Positions 31,422 to 38,329 of a DNA stretch of 38,329 nucleotides are shown in pieces. The DNA is taken from the NCBI GenBank assembly GCA_030531025.1, contig JAUMTV010000010.1, positions 1 through 38,329 of the forward strand. Reading direction: 5' to 3'. A program made the position numbers and the translations under genes. The first letter of the stretch is position 1. The number at the start of each line of letters is the position of its first letter. The notes beneath the pieces are model-generated. The model was not told the origin of the DNA and did not search any database. It saw only the letters and a program-made list of their open reading frames with translations. This DNA comes from Turicibacter sp. (GTDB taxonomy: Bacteria > Bacillota > Bacilli > MOL361 > Turicibacteraceae).

Positions 31422-32452
31422 TAGTCTAATTCAATACGGTAATCTTCTTCTTTTATAATTTTTCCTAAATTGATAAACACCACTTTAAAAATAAACCCTA
31501 AGGCAACAGGTAAAACTAAAAACATTAATGATGTTAACATTAAATTTTGAGCTGAGAATCCAGCGATATTTAAGTGATTTAAAGGTCCCATTAAACCAGC
31601 GAATCCGAATCCAGCACTCATAGGTGTCCCTTCAATTTCTAAAACTCCTGCTAAAGCTCCTAAAACGGCAGCATTACAAAGAATTGGTAAAATAATTTTA
31701 GGATTTCTAACTAAGTTTGGCATTTGGATCTTTGCAGAACCTAAAAAATGAATAGAAGATGTCCCTAAACTATTTTGTCGAATACCAGCAATAGCAAGTC
31801 CAAATCCCGCTGCACAGACACCAAGATTTGCTGCTCCTGATCCAATTCCAGAGAGTGAGATAGCCATAGCAACTCCGACAGTAGAGATAGGTGACATAAT
31901 TAAAAATGAGAAAGTCATTGCAATAAGAATCCCCATAAGAACGGGTTGTAATGTTGTAAAATGAGCAATCACTTGTCCAATAGCTCCAGTAATACTTGTA
32001 ACATAAGGTAAGGTGAATAAGCCAACAAGACCTGCAATTGTAATTACAATCGTTGAAAGAAGAAGAATCGTATAGGCTTTTAGTTTATCCCCAATAAGTA
32101 ATAATAAAGCAACAGCGACGGCAGCCGTTAATCCAGCATTTAAAACATCTCCCATTCCTGCTAAAACCATCGTTCCGTCAACGACTTGAACAGCACCTGC
32201 TCCAACCATCGTTGTAATAGCTAAAGTCCCTGTTTGAATAGGGGTTAATTTAAACTGCATGGCAATACAAATCCCCATCGTTGGGGCAAGAAGACGAGTT
32301 GCGACTGTGGTGAGATCGATAATCGATTGCCAACCAAATACTTTAGCTACTTCTCCAATTAAAGAACCTGGTAATAAAGAAATGATAATCCCCATACTCA
32401 TTCCTGCTAAAACTTTGTTTAAAAATTGTTTCCCTGTTAATTTTTCATTCAT
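31421..32452 (-). CDS. PTS EIIC-type permease (PTS_EIIC_2 family)
   Basis: A 343-residue polytopic membrane protein rich in Gly and Ala, with about nine hydrophobic segments. The PTS_EIIC_2-type landmarks I recognise are LLAPTMGICIAMQFKLTPIQ near 70, LIMSPISTVGVAMAISLSGIGSGAANLGVCAAGFGLAIAGI near 185-225, the GTSSIHFLGSAKIQMPNLVRNP stretch, and EGTPMSAGFGFAGLMGPL. No EIIA or EIIB gene is adjacent, so it may work with general PTS parts or may be a non-PTS carrier. GGGGGAAGC precedes the ATG. Single gene. Confidence 0.8.
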   Translation of the reverse strand: MNEKLTGKQFLNKVLAGMSMGIIISLLPGSLIGEVAKVFGWQSIIDLTTVATRLLAPTMGICIAMQFKLTPIQTGTLAITTMVGAGAVQVVDGTMVLAGMGDVLNAGLTAAVAVALLLLIGDKLKAYTILLLSTIVITIAGLVGLFTLPYVTSITGAIGQVIAHFTTLQPVLMGILIAMTFSFLIMSPISTVGVAMAISLSGIGSGAANLGVCAAGFGLAIAGIRQNSLGTSSIHFLGSAKIQMPNLVRNPKIILPILCNAAVLGALAGVLEIEGTPMSAGFGFAGLMGPLNHLNIAGFSAQNLMLTSLMFLVLPVALGFIFKVVFINLGKIIKEEDYRIELD

Positions 32453-32552
32453 TTTGCTTCCCCCTTTTAGTTTTTAGAAATATTCTACTACACAAAATGG
32501 TAAAAAATGTAATGAAAGCGAAAATCAAATTGAAAAAGTTCACAGAAAGAAC

Positions 32553-32579
32553 AAAAGCATAGCTATTAGCTATGCTTTT
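32553..32579 (-). terminator. Terminator of the GntR/ABC operon
   Basis: AAAAGCATAGCT (32553-32564) pairs with AGCTATGCTTTT (32568-32579). Repeat copy 4 lies between the last gene and this hairpin. Confidence 0.85.
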
Positions 32580-32707
32580 ATATAAGTCCAGATAAGTTTT
32601 TCATATCGTAAAAACTTTTAGATGGACTATAGTCTGTCTTAGTATTAAAAAGAATTCCTAACTAAGCCTGCTATAAAATGATGAAATATATTTCTGTTTC
32701 CATATAG
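32579..32707 (-). repeat. Dispersed hairpin repeat, copy 4 (129 bp, minus orientation)
   Basis: Read on the minus strand: left end CTATATGGAAACAG (from 32707), the conserved GACAGACTATAGTCCA, a right-hand hairpin AAGTTTTT / AAAAACTT, and right end TTATCTGGACTTATATA (to 32579). It lacks the central gaa-loop modules of the other copies, so it is the shortest form. It lies 1 bp after the stop codon of the permease at 32709. Confidence 0.75.
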
Positions 32708-32708
32708 A

Positions 32709-33353
32709 CTAATATTCTTTTTTTTCGACAATACGAAGTGACACTTGATAAGATAGATAAGCAATGAGGGCGACCATGACTAGTGCAATCCATGGAATAA
32801 TTGGAGTTAAAGTATAAATCTGTTCTAAAGAGAGAAATGGAAGATTTAAAGCTTGTATTAGTTTAATGACTAAAAATCCTATCCCAAAAATACTAAAGCT
32901 GACAACAGTAATCATGATACGTCCACGTTCAATTCCAAACTTGAAGATGAGAGGTAGTAATATTAAAAGTAGAATTTCCATTGAGAATAAAAATCCCATT
33001 GCTGATGCGAAGATTTCTTCAACTATCAGGGTTTGCTTGAATAGACAAATAATCGTAGATAGAATGATTGAAAGAAATGATCCGATGATGGGAAAGGTCA
33101 TAAAGAGGATATACTTACTGAAAACTAAGTCTTTTCTTGAGATAGGAAAGGTAAGAGCATAGCTATCCCATTTTGCATATTCATCATAGGAAAATGAGCT
33201 TAAACTTTGCATTGAAAATAATAACGTTAAAATACCGGTTAAAAACGTAGGTTGAACCGTTGAAAAGAAAATAGAGTAGGAAATCCCGACGATTAACATC
33301 GTTTTAATCGCTTTTTTCAAATTTAATAAATCTTTTAGAATTAGTCCCTTCAT
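32709..33353 (-). CDS. ABC-2-type transporter permease
   Basis: A 214-residue membrane protein with six hydrophobic segments: FSTVQPTFLTGILTLLFSMQSLSSFSYDEYAKWDSYALTFPISRKDLVFSKYI is the familiar start of the ABC-2 permease group linked to YtrA-type regulators. It ends with LSYQVSLRIVEKKEY. It overlaps the ATPase gene by 4 nt and follows it on the minus strand, so it is the membrane partner. Substrate unknown; related systems respond to cell-envelope antibiotics. Confidence 0.85.
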   Translation of the reverse strand: MKGLILKDLLNLKKAIKTMLIVGISYSIFFSTVQPTFLTGILTLLFSMQSLSSFSYDEYAKWDSYALTFPISRKDLVFSKYILFMTFPIIGSFLSIILSTIICLFKQTLIVEEIFASAMGFLFSMEILLLILLPLIFKFGIERGRIMITVVSFSIFGIGFLVIKLIQALNLPFLSLEQIYTLTPIIPWIALVMVALIAYLSYQVSLRIVEKKEY

Positions 33354-34210
33354 ACTTGCTTCCCCCCAATATGTAAAAGCATTAAGTCCTCAATAGAGGC
33401 ATTATCCATAATTAATGTTGGGTATTTATGCGATAATGTTTTTTTATTTTTTACAAGAACTGCATATTGATATGACGATTTTTTATATTTGATGATATCT
33501 ACTCGATCGATTAAATTAAAGTTACTTTCATTACATTTAATAATCGCATAATCATTTAATAGGCTATCTTTGGATTCTGAGAAAATAACTTTTCCATTAT
33601 GTAAAAAGGTAATGTAATCAGCGATCTTTTCTAAATCGGTCGTAATATGAGAAGACATTAAGATAGAATGTTCCTCATCTTGAATAAAGTCTAAGAAAAT
33701 ATCAAGAATTTCATTTCGAACAATTGGATCTAGTCCACTTGTCGGCTCATCTAGAATTAAAAGCTTAGGTCGATGTGCTAAAGCAACTGCAAGTGATAAT
33801 TTCATCTTCATGCCACGAGAAAATTCTTTAATGATTTGTTTAGTTGGCAGTTTGAATCGACTAAGATACTCAGCATATAAATGAGAATCCCAGTTACCAT
33901 AAATCTGTCTCATTATTAAGTTTAAATCATTTGCTGTTAGTTGTTCAGGAAAGTGGCAATTATCGAAAACAACACCGATCTGTTCTTTAATTTCTTTTTC
34001 TTTTTTTTGATAATCGTGTCCAAAAACTGTAATCGTTCCTTGATCTTTATGAATCAAGTTTAAGATTGACTTAATTGTTGTACTTTTTCCTGCTCCATTT
34101 TCTCCAATTAAGCCGACGATATAGCCTTTTGGAACAGATAAATTAATATGATCTAAATAAAAAGTCTCAAATTTTTTAGTTAACCCCTTAACCTCGATGG
34201 CATACTCCAT
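33350..34210 (-). CDS. ABC transporter ATPase (YtrB-like)
   Basis: A 286-residue ATPase: Walker A GENGAGKST (about 36-44), a Q-loop region (VVFDNCHF) with Asp at the usual Gln position, a signature FSRGMKMKL (not LSGGQ; FSxGMKQ-like forms are common in this subfamily), Walker B LLILDEPTSGLD and H-loop SSHITTDL. The C-terminal 70 residues lack the usual helical domain and may regulate. It lies 2 nt from the GntR stop codon. Works with the permease at 32709. Confidence 0.9.
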   Translation of the reverse strand: MEYAIEVKGLTKKFETFYLDHINLSVPKGYIVGLIGENGAGKSTTIKSILNLIHKDQGTITVFGHDYQKKEKEIKEQIGVVFDNCHFPEQLTANDLNLIMRQIYGNWDSHLYAEYLSRFKLPTKQIIKEFSRGMKMKLSLAVALAHRPKLLILDEPTSGLDPIVRNEILDIFLDFIQDEEHSILMSSHITTDLEKIADYITFLHNGKVIFSESKDSLLNDYAIIKCNESNFNLIDRVDIIKYKKSSYQYAVLVKNKKTLSHKYPTLIMDNASIEDLMLLHIGGKQV

Positions 34211-34212
34211 AG

Positions 34213-34590
34213 TTACTCCTCCTCAAAATATAAAACATTTAGAATTTCATTTAGCTCATCATATGAAATTCCACAACGCTTACTTAACTGGATAGCTGTA
34301 TTCAAATGCTCTTCGATTTGACGTTGTTGCTCTTCTTTAAGTAATTCTTTGTTATGACTAGCAACAAAACTTCCTTTCCCAACGACGGTTTCAATGAAGC
34401 CATCTCGCTCTAAATCTTCATAGGCACGCTTAGTCGTAATCACACTAATATGAAGATCACGTGCAAGGGCACGCATCGATGGAAGTGCATCACCTTCTTT
34501 AAGAATTCCCGACATGATTTGTTGTTTGAGTTGATCGGTAATCTGTTCATAGATAGGTTTTTTACTAGAGTTACTAATTATGATTTCCAA
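34213..34590 (-). CDS. GntR-family regulator, YtrA subfamily
   Basis: I use TTG 34590 (MEIIISNSSKKPIYEQI), which has AGAGGTGATC just upstream; the longer frame to 34632 would include the operator. About 125 residues: a GntR winged helix (IYEQITDQLKQQIMSGILKEGDALPSMRALARDLHISVITTKRAYEDLERDGFIETVVGKGSFVA) and a short helical dimerisation tail, as in YtrA, with no large ligand domain. First gene of a GntR-ATPase-permease operon. An operator palindrome lies immediately upstream. Confidence 0.9.
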   Translation of the reverse strand: MEIIISNSSKKPIYEQITDQLKQQIMSGILKEGDALPSMRALARDLHISVITTKRAYEDLERDGFIETVVGKGSFVASHNKELLKEEQQRQIEEHLNTAIQLSKRCGISYDELNEILNVLYFEEE

Positions 34591-34610
34591 ATGATCACCT
34601 CTGTTAATAT

Positions 34611-34659
34611 TGTATATATCGTATATACACACTATATGGTTTTATTTGATGATTGTCAA
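34611..34659 (-). promoter_or_regulatory. Promoter and YtrA-type operator of the GntR/ABC operon
   Basis: On the minus strand TTGACA (34654-34659), 17 bp, TATAGT (34631-34636). Just downstream, covering the transcription start, is a perfect 19-bp palindrome TGTATATATCGTATATACA (34611-34629), 8-bp arms. It should be the autoregulatory site of the GntR protein. Confidence 0.85.
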
Positions 34660-34676
34660 TGTATGAGCGAAATATA

Positions 34677-34705
34677 TTTACATTTCTTTTGTGAGATGTT
34701 AAAAT
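34677..34705 (+). promoter_or_regulatory. SigA-type promoter for the MATE gene
   Basis: TTTACA (34677-34682), 17 bp, TAAAAT (34700-34705). Confidence 0.6.
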
Positions 34706-34722
34706 CCATTGTTGTCTTTTAT

Positions 34723-34743
34723 GAGGAGGACAAAATTATGTAG
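34723..34743 (+). other. Start-stop element (ATG TAG) with strong SD in the MATE leader
   Basis: GAGGAGGA (34723-34730), 7 nt, ATG (34738-34740) followed directly by TAG (34741-34743). The MATE gene has its own AAGGAG (34747-34752) and ATG at 34760. The spacing and quality of the first SD are better than needed for chance, but a remnant of an older start is also possible. Confidence 0.4.
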
Positions 34744-34759
34744 CTATAAGGAGAAGCAA

Positions 34760-36085
34760 ATGAGTCAAACATTGCAAATAAATAATAAGGGATTATTGTT
34801 TAAATTGACATGGCCGATTTTCATTGAGCTTGTTTTACAAATGCTTGTTGGAAATGTTGATCAGATGATGATGAGTCAATATTCTGAGAATGCAGTAGCA
34901 GCCATCGGAAACGTAAATACAATTATGAACTTTGTCACGATTACCTTTAGTATTGTCACGATGGCAATTACGATTATGGTGACACAGTATCTAGGGTCTA
35001 AAAATAAAGAGAAGGTTTCAGAGATTTATACAGTTGGTATTTTTATAAATTTAATTTTCAGTGTATTAATTAGTGCAGGGTTATTCTTTGGAAGCGAAGC
35101 TTTATTCCATGCATTAAAGATGCCAGCTGAATTACATGCTGATGCCAATATTTATTTAAACATTGTTGGAGGACTTGTTTTCTTACAAGCTTTATTCATG
35201 AGTTTCTCAGCAATTTTTAGAAGTAACGGATTGATGAAGCAAGGGATGTATATTTCTGTTGTCGTCAATGTGTTAAATATTATTGGAAATGCTGCGCTGT
35301 TGCCATCACTAGGAATTACGGGAATTGCGATTTCAAGTGTCTTCAGCCAATTTATTGGAGTTATTTTAGTTTATCGTTTATTCGTTCGTCGTATTGAAGG
35401 AGAGTTACACGTAAAATATTTACGTCCATTTCCTAAAGAAACGTCGAAGCAATTATTGCGTATTGGATTACCAGCAGGTGGAGAAAGTGTCATGTACAAT
35501 TTCTCGCAAATGGTTATCTTAACGTGCGTGAATTTATTAGGAACAGCTGTGATTACCGCACGTGTTTATGCAAACATGATTGCTTGGCTTTCGTATTTAT
35601 ATTCTTCAGCAGTTGGCCAAGCTAACCAAATTATTATTGGCCATTTAGTAGGAGCTCAAGAAGAAGATAAAGCGTATGAGCGTAGTTTAAAAACGTTACG
35701 ACCGGCAATGTTAGTGACACTTATTATTTCAACACTCGTTTTCTTACTAAGTGATCAGATCTTTGGATTATTTACAAAGAATCCACAAATTTTATCGTTA
35801 TTAAAGACCATTACCTTTATTGACATCTTTTTAGAGCTTGGTCGCGCGGTGAATATTGTGATTATTCGTGGGATGCAAGCGGCAGGTGATACGCAATACC
35901 CAGTTTTTATTAGTGTGTTATCGATGTGGGGAGTTGCGACATTACTTTCTTATATTTTTGGAATTGTTTTAGGTTGGGGACTCGTTGGAGTCTGGCTTGC
36001 AATGGCACTTGATGAATGTTTGCGAGCGATTATTTTCTATATTAGATGGAGACGTGGTGGCTGGAGAGGCAAAGCCGTTATTTAA
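34760..36085 (+). CDS. MATE-family efflux transporter
   Basis: I start at ATG 34760 (MSQTLQINNKGLLFKL), which follows AAGGAG; the frame opens earlier at 34709 without an SD of its own. About 441 residues, 12 hydrophobic segments in two similar halves. MATE marks include LTWPIFIELVLQMLVGNVDQMMMSQYSENAVAAIG at the start, LPSLGITGIAISSVFSQ near 205, RIGLPAGGESVMYNFSQM at the start of the second half, and GMQAAGDTQYPV near 375. It uses an ion gradient to expel drugs or metabolites. Divergent from the GntR/ABC operon. Confidence 0.92.
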   Translation: MSQTLQINNKGLLFKLTWPIFIELVLQMLVGNVDQMMMSQYSENAVAAIGNVNTIMNFVTITFSIVTMAITIMVTQYLGSKNKEKVSEIYTVGIFINLIFSVLISAGLFFGSEALFHALKMPAELHADANIYLNIVGGLVFLQALFMSFSAIFRSNGLMKQGMYISVVVNVLNIIGNAALLPSLGITGIAISSVFSQFIGVILVYRLFVRRIEGELHVKYLRPFPKETSKQLLRIGLPAGGESVMYNFSQMVILTCVNLLGTAVITARVYANMIAWLSYLYSSAVGQANQIIIGHLVGAQEEDKAYERSLKTLRPAMLVTLIISTLVFLLSDQIFGLFTKNPQILSLLKTITFIDIFLELGRAVNIVIIRGMQAAGDTQYPVFISVLSMWGVATLLSYIFGIVLGWGLVGVWLAMALDECLRAIIFYIRWRRGGWRGKAVI

Positions 36086-36089
36086 TAAT

Positions 36090-36124
36090 AAAAAAGGTCA
36101 ATCTTTAAGGATTGACCTTTTTCT
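36090..36124 (+). terminator. Terminator of the MATE gene
   Basis: AAAAAGGTCAATC (36091-36103) pairs with GATTGACCTTTTT (36110-36122). Confidence 0.9.
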
Positions 36125-36230
36125 TTTATCTACAATTTGCTACAACGTTAAGGAATTGTTAAGAGTTAACTAGGTATTATATGTTTCTGAGTGAATTTTT
36201 ATTCATCTTTCTCAAAAAGCTTTCAATAAA

Positions 36231-36412
36231 TTTGACATCGGTTACTGCCGAGTGCTGTAAAACGAGGTAGAATGTCTAAGTTTTTTTAAATAGATGTGCC
36301 GAAGATGTAAAAATTGTGTCTTTCAAAAGATGAAATGCTACCAATAAACTGACAAATTCTCTACTAGACGGGTGGTAAGATAGGCTTACGAATTGAGCCC
36401 GTGGGAGGGAGC
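36231..36412 (+). promoter_or_regulatory. Possible promoter and structured leader of the spoIIE-like gene
   Basis: TTGACA (36232-36237) with a weak TGTAAA 18 bp on. TTTGACA (36231-36237) is also one mismatch from the reverse complement of the Spo0A-box core TGTCGAA. Downstream, GGTAG near 36266 can pair with CTACC near 36345, and ACGGG (36368-36372) with CCCGT (36400-36404) around an inner GTAAG/CTTAC hairpin. The 320-bp gap 36125-36443 holds no gene. Confidence 0.35.
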
Positions 36413-36443
36413 AATTAGTTAAGGTCATTAGGAGGAGAGAAGA

Positions 36444-37604
36444 ATGGAACTCGTAACGAAAATGAAGAAAACATTTTCGCCTAAGCCAAAGAGAGAGACG
36501 AGAGATAAATTAAATATTTATACGATTAGTCAACTCTTTAACCAACTAGTGAATTTTCAACAATTAGTAAAGTCACTACGTTCGTTTATTGGCAAAGGTC
36601 AACTAATCAGAGTCGATGTCATTCTGGATTGCATTGGGTTAGCAATAGACAGTATGATGCAATCAATGATGTATGATCGTCATGACTTTGAATTGCAGTT
36701 TAATCGAATTAAAGAAGAATTAGCAAGAATTCATGTGAGATGCTCGGATATTAAGATTAAAAGCCTTTATCCAAGACTCATTAAGATGGATCTCGTGATA
36801 AATTCGCCCCCGAAAGAGTTAACGTTGTTGTCCATTCAGGCAATACTAGAAAGTATTACGAATGAACCACTGCGATTGATTGTTGAGAAAACGAAGGGCA
36901 AACAAACAAAAATTAAAGTTTATTCTTCTAATCAATTTAAAATTGATCATGCCGTTTCATATGTTGGAAAAGATGGAAATAAAATTTCAGGCGATAGCTA
37001 TATATATGAAAACTTTACAAATGGTCAGACATTTATTGCGATTAGTGATGGAATGGGCAATGGCGAACTAGCTCATAAAGAGAGCTCGGAAGCTTTAAAA
37101 ATTTTAAGATGTTTGCTAGGTTTTAATATTCCAATTAAAACAGCCATTCAAACCTTACAACAATTAAAACAACATTCCAATGCAAACGAAAGATTTTTTT
37201 CGTTAGATATTTGTATGATTGATCGAGAACGGCAGCGAGCTACTTTTTATAAAAAAGGTGCGACTCCTACTTTTCTTGTTCGGAATCAGCGAATTGAATT
37301 AATTAATTTAGCTCAACTTCCTGTTGGCGTCATGAGTGATCAAGAGGTTGATCATGTCACGTTAAATTTAGAAGAGGACGATGTTTTACTGATGTGCAGT
37401 GATGGTATCGTTGAACAATATCCAAATGTGGATGAATTAGAACAAGTCATATTAAATCAGATGGGAAAATCCCCAAAAACAATAGCAAAGAATATCCTTC
37501 AAGCAACAGTTAGTAAACATAAAGGAAAAATAAAAGACGATATGATGGTTTTAGTTATTGAGTATCGGCGACAAGGAGTAGTCCAGGCTCAATATGCGTC
37601 TTAA
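36444..37604 (+). CDS. spoIIE: SpoIIE-type PP2C phosphatase lacking the membrane domain
   Basis: A 386-residue protein whose C-terminal 220 residues are the SpoIIE PP2C domain. Metal-binding acidic residues are in place: D184 in SGDSY, D202 in ISDGMGNG, D320 in CSDGIVE, and D365/D366 in KDDMMV. Residues 1-165 are soluble and helical, matching part of the region between membrane and catalytic domains in Bacillus SpoIIE (about 827 residues). No transmembrane segment exists, and the start has AGGAGGAGAG right before the ATG, so the short form is real rather than cut. SpoIIE normally dephosphorylates SpoIIAA to free SigF. Its place downstream of yabR, though with inserted genes between, fits spoIIE. 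Confidence 0.87.
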   Translation: MELVTKMKKTFSPKPKRETRDKLNIYTISQLFNQLVNFQQLVKSLRSFIGKGQLIRVDVILDCIGLAIDSMMQSMMYDRHDFELQFNRIKEELARIHVRCSDIKIKSLYPRLIKMDLVINSPPKELTLLSIQAILESITNEPLRLIVEKTKGKQTKIKVYSSNQFKIDHAVSYVGKDGNKISGDSYIYENFTNGQTFIAISDGMGNGELAHKESSEALKILRCLLGFNIPIKTAIQTLQQLKQHSNANERFFSLDICMIDRERQRATFYKKGATPTFLVRNQRIELINLAQLPVGVMSDQEVDHVTLNLEEDDVLLMCSDGIVEQYPNVDELEQVILNQMGKSPKTIAKNILQATVSKHKGKIKDDMMVLVIEYRRQGVVQAQYAS

Positions 37605-37989
37605 AAACTGATTTTAAGGTTATTTTTAAAGATAGCTATTATGAATGAAGTATTTTTTAAAAGAAATAAGAAGCATATATTTTTATGCTAGATTCTTTAT
37701 AGTTAGACAAAAAAAGAAATTTATTTTTAGTGTAAAATAATCTATTTTGTTGAAAGGTGTGATAAGTGAGTAACAGTTAGTTTGTCAAATATGGGTAGTA
37801 TTTGTTAATTTTGAAGTTATGGTAGAAGACATAATTTCTGGTTAATAGGAGATTATGTCTAGATTCCAGTAAGTATTATAGGTTTTAAAAAGTGATGTGT
37901 TAGTAATAGTTTATGTTATTTTATTTTAACAATTACATTTTTATTATGATAAAAGCTGTAGTTTAGCGTATTAAAAAGATAAATCTGTA
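37605..37989. other. AT-rich gene-free stretch with one hairpin and a Spo0A-box-like site
   Basis: No credible gene. AGACATAAT (37827-37835) pairs with ATTATGTCT (37852-37860) without a T-run. TTTGTCAAA at 37781-37789 resembles a Spo0A box and matches the core of the array that follows. A 6-bp AGCATA/TATGCT hairpin near 37672-37690 may end the spoIIE transcript weakly. Confidence 0.5.
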
Positions 37990-38329
37990 AAAATTCAACT
38001 AATAAATCAGAGGTCAGAACTGATTTGTAGATATTAAAAGTGTGTAAGTAGTAAAGTGTGATGTGTGTGTGAAGTTTGTCAAACCAATTGGTCAAAGCTG
38101 ATTGGGAAGTGTCAAAGTGTGTGCGAGTAATCAAGTGTGATGTGTGTGTGAAGTTTGTCAAACCAATTGGTCAAAGCTGATTGGCGAGTGAAAAAGTGTG
38201 TGCGAGTAATTAAGTGTAATCTGTGTGTGAAGTTTGACAAACCAATCGGAAGTCGGAGCTGATTGGCGAGTGAAAAAGTGTGTGCGAGTAATTAAGTGTG
38301 ATCTGTGTGTGAAGTTTGACAAACCAATC
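37990..38329 (+). repeat. Tandem array, about 79-bp unit, running off the window
   Basis: The GAAGTTTG marker recurs at 38071, 38150, 38229 and 38311, that is periods of 79, 79 and 82 bp, with a diverged unit before the first (from about 37990). Each unit has AAGTGTGAT, a TGTGTGTG run, the palindrome GTTTGWCAAAC, CCAAT(T/C)GG, an AGCTGATTGG that can pair with CCAATY, and GTGTGCGAGTAAT. The period is not a multiple of three, and the three intervals are not equal, so it is not coding. The last copy is cut by the window end. Confidence 0.9.

Noticed and set aside
36360..36412. T-box-like string (GGGTGGTA) or a decayed tRNA before spoIIE, where Bacillus has tRNA genes
   Set aside because: No specifier hairpin, no canonical ACCGCG continuation and no TTCRA T-loop or CCA end; kept only as a weak structured-leader note.
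37916..38161. 81-aa minus-strand reading frame over the tandem repeats
   Set aside because: It arises from repeat units whose period is not a multiple of three, has Thr/His-rich low-complexity content and no ribosome site.
37990..38329. CRISPR array at the right edge
   Set aside because: The whole 79-bp unit is repeated with small changes; there are no short constant repeats with unique spacers, and no cas genes.

Overview
The window looks like a chromosomal segment of a low-GC, endospore-forming Firmicute. The evidence is the AT-rich sequence, strong AGGAGG-type ribosome binding sites, sporulation genes (yabP, yabQ and a spoIIE-type phosphatase), divIC and rqcP. The gene order yabM-yabN-rqcP ... 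yabP-yabQ-divIC-yabR ... spoIIE is the classic Bacillus/Clostridium cluster, here pulled apart by inserted genes. A Turicibacter-like lineage is my best guess from overall gene style, but it is a guess.

Layout. 1-57: the last 21 nt of a tRNA-Gly and its terminator. 161-4315 (minus): a VanR/VanS-like two-component system followed by a VanY/YodJ-type D,D-carboxypeptidase, with a dispersed hairpin repeat between regulator and kinase. 4.4-9 kb: a lone dTDP-glucose 4,6-dehydratase, a tocopherol-cyclase-like protein, a GNAT enzyme, a 42-residue protein and a YjiH-type membrane protein. 9-13 kb: a MarR-controlled heterodimeric ABC exporter. 13-17 kb: an M19 dipeptidase, a GNAT with a C-terminal membrane anchor, a 49-residue membrane protein, a membrane-anchored hypothetical, repeat copy 2 and an FAD oxidoreductase. 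17.3-19.9 kb: yabM, a shortened yabN and rqcP. 20-29.6 kb: an HxlR/flavin-protein pair; a minus-strand operon joining a complete CUT1-type ABC importer to a UbiA prenyltransferase and a cytosolic THI5/SsuA-fold protein; and a divergent SsuA-like lipoprotein with a permease that is now a pseudogene. 29.7-31.3 kb: yabP-yabQ-divIC-yabR. 31.4-36.1 kb: an EIIC-type permease, a YtrA-like GntR/ABC operon and a MATE exporter. 36.4-37.6 kb: a SpoIIE-type phosphatase lacking the membrane domain. The right edge (from about 37,990) is a tandem array of about 79 bp units running off the window.

Most unusual: (i) a family of four dispersed 129-227 bp elements with imperfect inverted ends (CTATATA...CAG / CTG..TATATAG) and modular hairpins whose stems change in compensating ways; one copy splits the permease gene in two. 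(ii) A roughly 175 nt segment at 28,162-28,340 that folds into a three-way junction plus a long hairpin ending in a T-run, and looks like an undescribed structured RNA. (iii) The transporter/prenyltransferase/THI5-like operon. (iv) The cytosolic SpoIIE and the MazG-less YabN. (v) The terminal 79 bp array, each unit of which carries a GTTTGWCAAAC palindrome resembling a Spo0A box.

All calls come from reading the sequence. No database search or folding program was run; family names rest on recognised motifs and gene order.
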